Assembly (NCBI RefSeq): GCF_009687865.1 | Contig: NZ_BLAE01000011.1 | Coordinates: 146,774 to 210,773 of the forward strand | From: Acrocarpospora macrocephala | Lineage (GTDB): Bacteria; Actinomycetota; Actinomycetes; Streptosporangiales; Streptosporangiaceae | Direction: 5' to 3' | Length of the DNA stretch: 64,000 nt | Part shown: positions 1-8,868 of the stretch, in pieces | Layout of the letters: every line of letters starts with the position of its first letter | Numbering within the stretch: position 1 is the first letter of the stretch | Position numbers and translations under genes: made by a program | The notes under the pieces: generated by a model | Database searches by the model: none | Seen by the model: only the letters and a program-made list of their open reading frames with translations | What the model was told of the DNA's origin: nothing

Positions 1-394
1 TGGAGTCGATGGCCACGCCCGCCATGCCGACGTCGCCCGCCACCCGCGGATGGTCGGAGTCGTAGCCGCGGTGGGTGGCCAGGTCGAACGCGACCGACAG
101 GCCCTTCTGCCCGGCGGCCAGGTTGCGGCGGTAGAAGGCGTTGGACTCCTCGGCGGTGGAGAATCCGGCGTACTGGCGGATCGTCCACGGCTGGTTGACG
201 TACATGGTCGGGTACGGCCCGCGCAGGTACGGCGCGATCCCCGGATAGGTCGGCAGGTAGCCGGGGAGGTCGGCGGCGTCGTAGCGGGCCTTCACGGCGA
301 TGCCCTCGGGCGTGTCCCAGGGTTCCGCGTCCGGGACGGGGAGGTGGTCCTTCCCGATGCCGAGCCCGATGCCGGAGAAATCAGGAATGCTCAT
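1..394 (-). CDS. mutB: Methylmalonyl-CoA mutase large subunit, N-terminal part (cut by window edge)
   Basis: This is the start of the catalytic subunit of adenosylcobalamin-dependent methylmalonyl-CoA mutase, which interconverts succinyl-CoA and (R)-methylmalonyl-CoA. About 131 residues are visible. They include the family's N-terminal features: [10 protein letters not shown], then [15 protein letters not shown], and later the [15 protein letters not shown] stretch of the substrate channel. The ATG at 392-394 overlaps the TGA of mutA (ATGA), which indicates translational coupling in a mutAB operon. The rest of the gene, including the C-terminal B12-binding domain, lies beyond position 1. Confidence 0.93.
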   Translation of the reverse strand, partial: MSIPDFSGIGLGIGKDHLPVPDAEPWDTPEGIAVKARYDAADLPGYLPTYPGIAPYLRGPYPTMYVNQPWTIRQYAGFSTAEESNAFYRRNLAAGQKGLSVAFDLATHRGYDSDHPRVAGDVGMAGVAIDS

Positions 395-2124
395 CGGGTG
401 TCTCCCTTCACGTCGATGCCCAGGTCGGCGAATGTCTTTCCGAGCACGTCCAGGGCGTCGCCGCCGGCGCGGATCGTGCCGTCCACTCCGGCGTACTCGC
501 CCTTGCCGGCCAGCCAGATCCGCCTCGCCCCGGCGGCGCGGAGCGCGGCGGCCACGGCTTCCGCGTGCTCGCCGTACAGGCGGTCGCTGGAGCAGATACA
601 GGCGACCGGCGTGCCGGCGTCGCGGAAGGCCTCGGCCATCGCGGCCGGGTCGACGCCGGGGCCGCTGGTGACGGTGGCGACGCCCCCGGCGGCGAACAGG
701 TTGGCCGCGAACGAGGCCCGCGCGGTGTGCACGGCGACCGGGCCGATCGTGGCCAGGAACACCAGCGGCCGCTGCGGCTGAGCGTCGGCCTGGTCACGCA
801 GGGCCTCGAACTCGGCCGCGTAGCGGACCCGCCCCGGGGAGGCGGGCAGCCCGGGGCCCGGCTCGCGCACGACGGCGCGTTCGGTCAGGTTGGGGAACTC
901 GCTGACGCCGGTGATCGGGCTCTTCCTGCGGGCGAGGTCCCGGGCCCTGGCCTCGCGGGTGCCGGCCAGCCGCTCCGGGATCAGCGTCTCGGATGCCGCC
1001 GCGAGCCCGCCCGCGCGCTCGATCTCCTGGAACCACGACCAGGCGCGTTCGGCCAGGGCGGCGGTCAGATTCTCCACATACCAGGAGCCGCCCGCCGGGT
1101 CGCTCACCCGCGCCACCCCGGCCTCCTCGACCAGCAGCGACTGGGTGTTGCGGGCGATCCTGCGGGCGAAACCGTCCGGCAGGCCGAGCACCGCGTCGAA
1201 CGGCTGCACGGTCACCGCGTCCGCGCCGCCGACGCCCGCGCCGAAGCAGGCCAGCGTGGTGCGCAGCATGTTCACCCACGGATCGCGGGCGGTCATCATG
1301 GCCGAGGAGGTCACCGCGTGCTGCCGCTGCACGGCCCCCGGCACCCCGCAGACCTCGGCCACCCTGGCCCACAGGCGGCGGGCCGCCCGGAACTTGGCGA
1401 TGGTGAGGAACTGGTCGGCGGTCGCCGCGTACCGGAACTCCAGCTGGCCGAAGGCCTGCTCGGCGGAGATCCCCGCGTCGGTGAGCGCGCGCAGGCCCTC
1501 CACCCCGGCCGCGATCGAGCAGCCCAGCTCCACCGCGTCCCCGGCGCCCGCGTCGTGGTACGGCAGCGCGTCCACGGTCACCGCCAGCACGGCGGGCTGC
1601 TCGGCGACGCAGCGCCGTACCAGCTCGGCCAGGCCGGGGTCGAGCGGACTAGCGCCGAGATTGCCCCCGGCCAGCGCGGTCCCGGCGGCGAGCTCCAGGA
1701 AGATCGTGGCAGCCTGCTCGGTGCGCGGCCCCGCGTCCAGGATCACCGGGGCGAGATCCAGATACACCCCGTCCAGCACGGCCGGCAGCGCGGCGGGGTC
1801 GAGCGAGGTCAGGTCCAGCCAGATCGAGGTGACCCCGTTCTCCAGGTCGGCCTGGATCGCCTCCCTGGTCACCGCCGGGTCCGGGTGCGCGTGCCGCTGC
1901 CGCACATCCCAGCCGGTGCCCGGCCGCAGCACCCGGGGGGCGGCGGGCAGCCGGTCGTAGAGGGGCGCGATCTCGATCCCGTCATACGTCCTGGAGGACA
2001 GCGCGTCCTCCGGATCGCCGCCTTCGAAGCCCGATTTGCGCAGCACGCCGAGGGCGAGCTCGCGCCACCGCTCCCGCGATCCGGGCGGGAACTCGGCGGC
2101 GAGGTCAACAGGTGACACCGTCAT
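391..2124 (-). CDS. mutA: Methylmalonyl-CoA mutase small (non-catalytic) subunit
   Basis: The 577-residue protein matches the small subunit of the heterodimeric methylmalonyl-CoA mutase. This subunit supports the large subunit in propionyl-CoA and odd-chain metabolism and in supplying methylmalonyl-CoA for polyketides. It has the TIM-barrel part with I-A-P-L-Y-D near residue 50, a [10 protein letters not shown] segment near 345, and a C-terminal flavodoxin-like cobalamin-fold remnant without the DxHxxG base of the catalytic subunit, as expected for MutA. The ATG at 2122-2124 starts the frame. It is the promoter-proximal gene of a mutA-mutB operon, joined to mutB by an ATGA overlap. Confidence 0.93.
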   Translation of the reverse strand: MTVSPVDLAAEFPPGSRERWRELALGVLRKSGFEGGDPEDALSSRTYDGIEIAPLYDRLPAAPRVLRPGTGWDVRQRHAHPDPAVTREAIQADLENGVTSIWLDLTSLDPAALPAVLDGVYLDLAPVILDAGPRTEQAATIFLELAAGTALAGGNLGASPLDPGLAELVRRCVAEQPAVLAVTVDALPYHDAGAGDAVELGCSIAAGVEGLRALTDAGISAEQAFGQLEFRYAATADQFLTIAKFRAARRLWARVAEVCGVPGAVQRQHAVTSSAMMTARDPWVNMLRTTLACFGAGVGGADAVTVQPFDAVLGLPDGFARRIARNTQSLLVEEAGVARVSDPAGGSWYVENLTAALAERAWSWFQEIERAGGLAAASETLIPERLAGTREARARDLARRKSPITGVSEFPNLTERAVVREPGPGLPASPGRVRYAAEFEALRDQADAQPQRPLVFLATIGPVAVHTARASFAANLFAAGGVATVTSGPGVDPAAMAEAFRDAGTPVACICSSDRLYGEHAEAVAAALRAAGARRIWLAGKGEYAGVDGTIRAGGDALDVLGKTFADLGIDVKGDTR

Positions 2125-2183
2125 GCACGGATGCTAAGCCGAGCGCGACCCCGATGACGCCAGTGGGGTGCGGTATCGGCGCG

Positions 2184-2951
2184 TCACGGCTTCGCGTCGA
2201 ACGAAGCCTCCCAGGTCAGGCGGCCCACGATGCCGTCATCGTCAAGATCTACCCGGCGCTGGAAGGTCTTGCAGACGTCCCGGGAGCGCTGGCCGTACGT
2301 GCCGTCCGCGTCGAGTTCGAAGCCGATGCGCTTCATCTGGGTCTGCCAGGTTCGCACGTCGTCGCCCCGCATCACCGGCGGGAACTTCAGCAGCCGTCCC
2401 GGCCAGGGCGGCGTGCCGGGCTCCGCCGGAGGGTCGCCGCCGCCGGGCCGGGGCGCGCCCCGCTGAACCCAGGCGTACAGCGGGCCGCCCGGGCAGTCGG
2501 TGGAGTAGCCGTCCCGATGCCCCTTGATCTCCCGTCCCGCGCCGCCTTCGGCCCGCAGGTACTCGATCGCGTCCAGGATGCCGTGCAGGATCTCGTCGGT
2601 GGGCTCGACCAGGCCGGCGTTGCCCACCAGGCCGAGCACGGCGTAGTGACCGGAGTTGAGCCCGGCCCCGTTGGCGGCGGGCACGTGCTTGGGCCCGCGA
2701 CCGGCGAAGACCTTACGGTGCGGGCAGGCTACCATCGAGTAACCGATATCTATCCAGCCATTTCCATCCATGTGGAAATTCTGAATTGATTTCACCATTG
2801 CCACGCATTTGGCGTGATCGGTGATGATGGCCGGATCGACGCGCCCGCCCGTGTAGTGCACTTTCACGCCGCGCGTCGAACTGAGCGGCGAATAGGACCC
2901 CTTCGGGGCTCGCGCGCCCCAGGCATTGCGGGTCACGAGGTCGATGGCCAC
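2184..2951 (-). CDS. PGRP-type N-acetylmuramoyl-L-alanine amidase with peptidoglycan-binding domain
   Basis: The 255-residue protein has a peptidoglycan-recognition (amidase_2-like) domain at about 5-170, which cleaves the lactoyl-peptide bond of peptidoglycan. The zinc ligands can be read as H32 (V-H-Y-T-G-G), H145 (G-H-R-D) and C153 (T-D-C-P-G). After a Pro-rich linker (about 167-185) comes a PG_binding_1 repeat at about 190-255 (M-R-G-D-D-V, D-G-T-Y-G-Q-R-S, D-G-I-V-G). The start is GTG at 2951, preceded by AGGAG at a good distance. No signal peptide is visible, which is odd for a wall hydrolase. It resembles phage endolysins that depend on a holin, or lysins released by lysis. Confidence 0.85.
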   Translation of the reverse strand: MAIDLVTRNAWGARAPKGSYSPLSSTRGVKVHYTGGRVDPAIITDHAKCVAMVKSIQNFHMDGNGWIDIGYSMVACPHRKVFAGRGPKHVPAANGAGLNSGHYAVLGLVGNAGLVEPTDEILHGILDAIEYLRAEGGAGREIKGHRDGYSTDCPGGPLYAWVQRGAPRPGGGDPPAEPGTPPWPGRLLKFPPVMRGDDVRTWQTQMKRIGFELDADGTYGQRSRDVCKTFQRRVDLDDDGIVGRLTWEASFDAKP

Positions 2952-3034
2952 GAAGATCTCCTGTATCTGGTGCGGTATCCGAGCGTATTGCGGAACGGTC
3001 TACAACAGTGCCTATTTGGCCGAATCCGCATGTG

Positions 3035-3979
3035 TTACGGCGTCTCGCCGCGATCCAGGCGAATCACCCGGCGGTCGGTGACGATCGCGGTGATCAGGTC
3101 GGCGGGGGTGACGTCGAAGGCCGGGTTGAGCGCCTGGGTTCCGTCGGGCGCGATCTTCACGCCGCCGAGGGAGACGACCTCGGCCGCGCCGCGGTCCTCG
3201 ATGTGGATGGCGTCGCCGGTGGGAGTGGCCAGGTCGATCGTGGTCTCGGGGGCGATGACCAGGAACGGGACCCCGGCGCGGCAGGCGCCGAGGGCGAGCG
3301 AATAGGAGCCGATCTTGTTGGCGGTGTCGCCGTTGGCGGCGATCCGGTCCGCGCCGATGAGGACGGCGTCGGCGGCTCCCCTGGCCAGCAGGAAGGGTCC
3401 GGCCGAGTCGACGATCAGGCGGTGCGGCGCGCCCATCCTGGCCAGCTCCCAGGCGGTCAGCCTGGCCCCCTGGAGCAGCGGCCTGGTCTCCAGGGCGAGG
3501 GCCTCGGCGAGCACGCCGCGCTCGTGCATGGTCTGGATGACGCCGAGCGCGGTGCCGCGTTCCACGGTGGCCAGGCCGCCGGTGTTGCAGACGGTCATCA
3601 CCCGGGTGGCGGCGTGCTCGGCCAGCAGGTCGGCGCCGCGTGCGCCCATGGCCAGGCAGGCCGAGAGGTCCTCGTCCCTGATCTCCAGCGCGCGGGCCAG
3701 TGGATCCGCGTTCGCCGCCGCCTGGTCGACCCCCCAGGCCAGGTTGACGGCCGTGGGCCTGGCCGCCCGCAGCGGCGCGATCGGCTCGCCGGTCCTGGCC
3801 GCGAGCGCGACGCCCATCGCGCCTGCGACTCCGAGCGCGGGCGCACCTCGGACGGCCAACCGCTGGATCGCGTCGATCAGGTCCGCGACCGTGGTGATAC
3901 GCAGGTAGGTCAGCTCGCCCGGCAGCCGCGTCTGGTCGACGAGCACGATCGCGTCGTCGACCCAGTCAATCGTCCTCAT
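3035..3979 (-). CDS. mtnA: S-methyl-5-thioribose-1-phosphate isomerase
   Basis: The 314-residue enzyme belongs to the aldose-ketose isomerase branch of the eIF2B-like family. It converts methylthioribose-1-P to methylthioribulose-1-P in the methionine salvage pathway. Diagnostic features are R-G-A-P-A at 44-48, the catalytic cysteine C131 in C-N-T-G-G, and the catalytic aspartate D211 in I-G-A-D-R-I followed by N-G-D-T-A-N-K-I-G. Length is slightly below the usual 340 or so. It lies 10 bp downstream of the amidase gene on the same strand, so the two are probably cotranscribed. No other salvage gene is in the window. Confidence 0.93.
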   Translation of the reverse strand: MRTIDWVDDAIVLVDQTRLPGELTYLRITTVADLIDAIQRLAVRGAPALGVAGAMGVALAARTGEPIAPLRAARPTAVNLAWGVDQAAANADPLARALEIRDEDLSACLAMGARGADLLAEHAATRVMTVCNTGGLATVERGTALGVIQTMHERGVLAEALALETRPLLQGARLTAWELARMGAPHRLIVDSAGPFLLARGAADAVLIGADRIAANGDTANKIGSYSLALGACRAGVPFLVIAPETTIDLATPTGDAIHIEDRGAAEVVSLGGVKIAPDGTQALNPAFDVTPADLITAIVTDRRVIRLDRGETP

Positions 3980-3989
3980 AGCGGACAGC

Positions 3990-5117
3990 CTAGAGGCGGG
4001 CCGCCAGGTCGAAGAGCACCTCGTCGTGCCCCCGCGCCGCCATCAGCGACAGGCCGAGCGGGCGGCCGTCGAGCAGCCCGGCGGGCAGGCTGAGGGCCGG
4101 GCTGCCGGACAGCGGCGCCAGGCAGGTCAGCCGGAGCGTCATCAGCCTGCGGTCCTCGGGGCGGCCGAGCGCCGGAGCCGCGCCCGGCACGGTGGGCAGC
4201 ACCAGGATCCCGCCGCCGTCGAGCAGCACCCTGATCCGGTCGGCGGCCTCGTCCAGGGCCTTGCGGGCGAGCGTGACCTCCTCCGGGGTGAGCCCTTCGC
4301 CCCGCCGGAACCGGGCGCCCACGCCGGGGCCGAACTCCGGCCGCTCCCGGATGATCCACGCGCCGTGGCAGCGCCAGGCCTGCGCCGCCTGCGCGATCGC
4401 GAACGCGTCGGTGACGTCGTGGCCGACCGGGGTGCGGTGCACCGGGAGCCCGAGCCGGGCGATCGCGGGGGCGAGCGCCGCCCCCACCCGGGGCGACTGG
4501 TCGGCCCACAGGTCGGCGGGCACGCACAGCCGGGTGGCCGTGCCGCTTCCGCTGCCGTCCAGGAGCACTCCCGCCGCCGCGCGGAGCAGGGGGAGGTCGC
4601 GGGTGAGCAGGCCCGGGACGTCGAAGGTGGGGGCGAGGGGGACGATTCCCTCGCGTGGGGCGCGGGCGTGGGTGGGGCGGAAGCCGTACAGGCCGGTGTA
4701 GGAGGCGGGGACGCGGATCGATCCCGCGGTGTCGGTCCCCAGCCCGAGATCGGCCCGCCCGGCGGCCACCGCCGCGGCCGATCCGCTGGAGGATCCCCCG
4801 CAGACATGCCCGGGCGCGGCCGGATTCTCCGGCGCGCCATAGTGCTGATTCGTCCCGCCCAGGCTGTAGGCCAGCTCGTCGGTGTGCGTCTTCCCGGCCA
4901 GTACGGCTCCCGCCGCCCGCAGCCGCGCCACCGCGACCGCGTCCTCTCCTGCCGGATCGTGCGTCTCCAGCCACCGCGGATGCCCCGCCCCCGTCGGCGT
5001 GCCCGCGACGTCGAAGACGTCCTTGACGGCCAGCCGCACCCCCGCGAGCGGCCCGGAACCCTCCTGCGACTCTGATTCTGACGGCGTTCCCCACGACACG
5101 AACGGATCGATCCCCAC
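3990..5117 (-). CDS. Amidase-signature family hydrolase
   Basis: The 375-residue protein has the Ser-cisSer-Lys catalytic triad of amidase-signature enzymes: K32 in V-K-D-V-F, the Ser cluster G-G-S-S-S-G at 107-112, and the nucleophile S133 in D-T-A-G-S-I-R-V-P-A. It hydrolyses an amide, but the substrate cannot be read from sequence. It is shorter than typical GatA (about 480), and no gatB or gatC is adjacent, so it is unlikely to be the tRNA amidotransferase subunit. The start is GTG at 5117 with GGAGG just upstream. The downstream neighbour mtnA follows after 10 bp. Confidence 0.87.
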   Translation of the reverse strand: MGIDPFVSWGTPSESESQEGSGPLAGVRLAVKDVFDVAGTPTGAGHPRWLETHDPAGEDAVAVARLRAAGAVLAGKTHTDELAYSLGGTNQHYGAPENPAAPGHVCGGSSSGSAAAVAAGRADLGLGTDTAGSIRVPASYTGLYGFRPTHARAPREGIVPLAPTFDVPGLLTRDLPLLRAAAGVLLDGSGSGTATRLCVPADLWADQSPRVGAALAPAIARLGLPVHRTPVGHDVTDAFAIAQAAQAWRCHGAWIIRERPEFGPGVGARFRRGEGLTPEEVTLARKALDEAADRIRVLLDGGGILVLPTVPGAAPALGRPEDRRLMTLRLTCLAPLSGSPALSLPAGLLDGRPLGLSLMAARGHDEVLFDLAARL

Positions 5118-5443
5118 CCATCCTCCAAAGTGGCCAGGTCGAACGTCCCGGTTACGCTACTCCCCACTCCTATGCCAGCCCAATTTCACGTTCGGTATGC
5201 CAGAGTTTCCGGGAAGTTACACATATAATCACTGCGGCTGGCGCGCCACGTCGCGATCAACTAACGTTCGGCGCCTTCCTGCGGTGAGGTTAATTCCGGA
5301 AATTACCGGCAATTCCGGCGAACGATGAGAACGGGGCCGCAACGCGACAGGAGCCGCTCGGCCTCACGAGTGCCCTGGCCCAGATCGGTGCTGGTCCGCG
5401 CCACGAGGGGCCGACGATAAGCAGATCGGGCTGGAGATCAGGT
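5118..5443. other. Divergent intergenic region between the amidase and NACHT genes
   Basis: This 326-bp stretch carries no convincing gene. It must hold the promoters for the minus-strand amidase/mtnA pair and for the plus-strand NACHT gene. It is more AT-rich than the flanks between about 5200 and 5320 and includes the short tandem repeat listed separately. GGAG at the 3' end serves the NACHT start. Confidence 0.6.
5292..5319 (+). repeat. Three tandem AATTnCCGG-type units upstream of the NACHT gene
   Basis: Three adjacent units of 9-10 bp read AATTCCGGA, AATTACCGGC and AATTCCGG. The period of about one helical turn puts equivalent bases on one face of the DNA, as expected for a regulator site. 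They lie about 125-150 bp upstream of the NACHT start and 175-200 bp upstream of the divergent amidase start. No cognate regulator can be named. Confidence 0.4.
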
Positions 5444-8400
5444 ATGCCTCGGTTACGGTTCGTCGCGTTGGCGATCGCGGCGGCGACTGGCGCCGTCACG
5501 GCCGGTGTCGCCGCCAACCAAGTCATCAACGACGGGCAAATTAGTTGGACTTGGACATATCTGGCTTTCGGTTTCACCCTCCTCGTCGCCCTTCTGACCG
5601 CGGCGGCGGCCGAACCTTCCAGGCCGAACTCCCCCTTTCCGCACATCCGGCGTGGGGTCTATCTGCGGCAATTGCGCGCTTCCGTCGCCGACATGGAGAC
5701 GATCGGCGTGGTGACGCAGGGCGAGTTCGTGCTCCGGATGCGCCAGGTGTACGTGGATGTGACGCTCCAGCCTCGTCCCGCGCGAGACACCGCCGGAGAC
5801 TCGGGGCTAGGTGCCGGATCGCAGGAGATCGGCCGGCCAGGTGAGCGGCGATCGTTGGCGTCGTTCCTGCGCGAAGGGCGAGTGTTCGCGGTTCTGGGGG
5901 CACCGGGATCGGGAAAGACCACTCTGGCCAGATACACCGCCCTGGCGCTCTCCGAGCCGAACCGGCGCGTTCTCGGCCGCGAGTTCTGGCGTCCCCGGCG
6001 CCTGCCGGTCCTGCTCTATCTGCGGGGTCATACCGCCTCGCTCCTCGCGGAGGAGCCGGAAAGCCTGGCCGAGGTGGCCGTGTCATCACCTTGGCTTCGT
6101 GACAGGATCCCGGCCGCGTGGCTGCGCGGACGGCTTGACCGCGGCCGCTGCGTGGTTCTGCTGGACGGGCTGGACGAGGTCGCGGACGAGCAGGACCGAA
6201 AGCGTGTGGTCGGATGGGTTCACGACCAGATCGCCCGGTATCCGCGCAACACCTTCGTGGTGACGTCACGGCCATACGGCTACCTGTCCAACCCGCTGAC
6301 CAATGCCGACGTCCTGCACGTACAGAGGTTCACGGCCGACCAGGTCTCCCAGTTCCTCCATTCCTGGTACAGGGCCATCGAACGACGCTCCCGTCTGGGC
6401 CGCGACCAGGACGTCCACGAGATCGCGGAGCAGAAGGCCCTGGATTTGATCGGCCGGCTGCGCGGCCAGCCCGCGTTGCACGACCTGGCCGCCAACCCGC
6501 TCCTGCTCACGATGATCGCGAACGTGCACCGCTACCGGGGAGCGCTGCCGGGCAGCCGGGCGGCGCTGTACGCGGAAATGTGTGACGTTCTCCTGCATCG
6601 CCGCCAGGAGGGCAAGAACCTGGCCGACCCCACCGGTCTGACCGGACCCCAGAAGGCGGCTGTCATGCGGCATCTCGCCGTCCACATGATGGTCAGCAGG
6701 CAGCGCGACATCACGTCGGCGGAAGCACTGCGGGTCGTCAAGGAGCCACTGGCCGAAGTCTGCGGCCAAACGAGCATCACTCCCGATGTATTTCTCAGCG
6801 AAGCCAGCAAGAGCGGCCTGCTGGTGGAGCGCGAGCAGGGCCTGTTCGCGTTCGCCCATCTGACCCTTCAGGAATATCTCGCGGCCGCGCAGATCAAAGA
6901 GCGTCCCGATGACCTGCGCCAGCTGCTGACGGGAAACGCCGACGACCCGTGGTGGCGGGAAACCAGCCTCTTGTGGGCCGCCGACGCCGACTCCACTCCC
7001 CTGATCGAGGCATGCCTGCGCGCTGGGACGATCCGGGCTCTGGCTCTGGCGTTCACCTGCGTTGACCAAGGCAGGCAGGTTCAGCCGGCGATCAGGGACA
7101 GACTCGACCGAATGCTCGACCCCGGTGAGGCCGTCAGCGTGGAACGGCGACGCCTCATCGACGGGGTCACCATGCTGCGCGCCCTCCACAACGTGATCCA
7201 TCTGGATGACGGGACGGCGATCTGCTCGCAGTTGGTCACCACTGACATGTGGACCAGGTTCGTCCGGTATGAGAATCTTCGTGGCCGCCACACGCCTTCC
7301 GGGGATCCCGGCGCGATCACGGCCACCGGGATGCTGGCAGGCGACGCAGCCCGTTTCATCTCGTGGCTGAACAACCTGTTCGACGACGGCCTCACCTATC
7401 GGCTCCCTACTCCCGCCGAGGCCGACCATCGGTATCTCCAGATTCTGCCCGGGTTCCGCGACCATACTGTCTGGGCCCATGATGGCAAGCGGTTAAGCCT
7501 TGTGGCCCAAGACGCTCCGTGGCCGTACGACCCAATGCCCGGTCAGGTGGCCCGCTACCCGGAACTCATCCTCACCCACACACATATCTTCATTCGTCTT
7601 TCCATGATCGTTCCCGAGGTCCGGTCACTGACCAACCTATTGACCTATGCGCAGGTATTCTCGGCCACACCCGACCGATTACCGATATTCGAGCTGATCT
7701 CCGCTCTCGATCTCGCGGCCACGATTGCGCGAGCGCGGACCTTGGCAAGCCAGACGATCCTGGCCGGCCGTCGTCCCGATGAATCACGTCTGCAGGAGCT
7801 TGACGACATCGTCGCCCGCGCTTTGTCCATGACCCAGCACCGCGTCCTTACTCGCAATCTCACCAGCGTCAGGGACGCCGTTCGCTCGCACCTTCGCCCG
7901 TCGATCGGCGGCGTGCCGGAACTCGTTTTCGACGAAAAGAACGGAACCCTCGCCCGAGCAGTCGATCTCGCCCTTCAAGTGGCTTCCACCGCTAACCGCG
8001 AGATCGGCCTGAATATAGAACTCAACAGTCAGGTCGACCTCGCCGGCGCGCTCGACCTCGCGCTCGACCACGCCTTGAAACGCCACCCCAGGATTACGCT
8101 TCGCGGCACTTTCAACGGCCGTGCCGCCCTGACCTACTCACCCGCCCACGCCGACTCCCTTCGCGACACTCTGGCTCGCCACCAAGAGGAGCCGCGCCAC
8201 GACCACGCGGAGGCCTACGACGCGCGAATTCAGGCGATCGACCGACGCTCGGAGCTCGAATTCAATCGTGACCACCGACTTCGGCTCACCCGCGCCCTCA
8301 TCGCCGATCTCGGTGCCCGGCCCTTCGAAGTACTCTCAATAATGGCTGCGGCAGCGGAAGGCCTGGTCTACTCATGGGTCAATTCATCCAACGGATCGAG

Positions 8401-8791
8401 GAAGCAAGAGACCACTTTCCAGGAGTTCTTGAATGACAGCCTCTCAAAACATCTCCCCAACGGCTCCCACGAAGACCCCGCCACGGCGCTGCAACACATA
8501 TCGGAGAAGCTGACGGAAAGCGGTGCGGATTTACGGGTTCTCACTCTGGTTGGTTACGCGAAAGGTTTGATCACTCGAGTGCTGGATCGAACCGCACCGC
8601 CGGGTGAACGCGACATCGTGCTTTCTGTCGCCGCCCTTCATGCCGCGGCCCTGCAGCTTCAGGACAAATCTGGGGACAGCAATCAGGCCGCTGTCAAAAG
8701 CCTTAGCAACGTGATCAACACATTGATCGCTCTCACCGAGCCGGATGAGGGGCCGGTCGCCAATCAAGCTCTCCTGCTGGTCCGAAACTAG
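5444..8791 (+). CDS. Membrane-anchored NACHT NTPase with FGE-like region
   Basis: This 1115-residue STAND protein begins with two probable membrane helices (about 5-27 and 34-56). The NACHT domain has Walker A G-A-P-G-S-G-K-T at 152-159 and Walker B V-V-L-L-D-G-L-D-E-V near 237-246, then T-S-R-P sensor and helical segments. Residues about 595-680 resemble the formylglycine-generating-enzyme/sulfatase-modifying fold: V-T-T-D-M-W-T-R-F-V, D-A-A-R-F-I-S-W-L and Y-R-L-P-T-P-A-E-A-D. The last 430 residues match nothing I know. NACHT proteins of this build are linked to anti-phage or conflict roles in multicellular actinobacteria; that role here is inferred. The start ATG has GGAG 7 bp upstream. 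Confidence 0.85.
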   Translation: MPRLRFVALAIAAATGAVTAGVAANQVINDGQISWTWTYLAFGFTLLVALLTAAAAEPSRPNSPFPHIRRGVYLRQLRASVADMETIGVVTQGEFVLRMRQVYVDVTLQPRPARDTAGDSGLGAGSQEIGRPGERRSLASFLREGRVFAVLGAPGSGKTTLARYTALALSEPNRRVLGREFWRPRRLPVLLYLRGHTASLLAEEPESLAEVAVSSPWLRDRIPAAWLRGRLDRGRCVVLLDGLDEVADEQDRKRVVGWVHDQIARYPRNTFVVTSRPYGYLSNPLTNADVLHVQRFTADQVSQFLHSWYRAIERRSRLGRDQDVHEIAEQKALDLIGRLRGQPALHDLAANPLLLTMIANVHRYRGALPGSRAALYAEMCDVLLHRRQEGKNLADPTGLTGPQKAAVMRHLAVHMMVSRQRDITSAEALRVVKEPLAEVCGQTSITPDVFLSEASKSGLLVEREQGLFAFAHLTLQEYLAAAQIKERPDDLRQLLTGNADDPWWRETSLLWAADADSTPLIEACLRAGTIRALALAFTCVDQGRQVQPAIRDRLDRMLDPGEAVSVERRRLIDGVTMLRALHNVIHLDDGTAICSQLVTTDMWTRFVRYENLRGRHTPSGDPGAITATGMLAGDAARFISWLNNLFDDGLTYRLPTPAEADHRYLQILPGFRDHTVWAHDGKRLSLVAQDAPWPYDPMPGQVARYPELILTHTHIFIRLSMIVPEVRSLTNLLTYAQVFSATPDRLPIFELISALDLAATIARARTLASQTILAGRRPDESRLQELDDIVARALSMTQHRVLTRNLTSVRDAVRSHLRPSIGGVPELVFDEKNGTLARAVDLALQVASTANREIGLNIELNSQVDLAGALDLALDHALKRHPRITLRGTFNGRAALTYSPAHADSLRDTLARHQEEPRHDHAEAYDARIQAIDRRSELEFNRDHRLRLTRALIADLGARPFEVLSIMAAAAEGLVYSWVNSSNGSRKQETTFQEFLNDSLSKHLPNGSHEDPATALQHISEKLTESGADLRVLTLVGYAKGLITRVLDRTAPPGERDIVLSVAALHAAALQLQDKSGDSNQAAVKSLSNVINTLIALTEPDEGPVANQALLLVRN

Positions 8792-8868
8792 CTCGAAGCA
8801 CGACGGCAGGCGGCGGGCATCGGCTGTGACGGAAAATGCGTCGACAATCAGCGGCCCGGGTGAGGATC

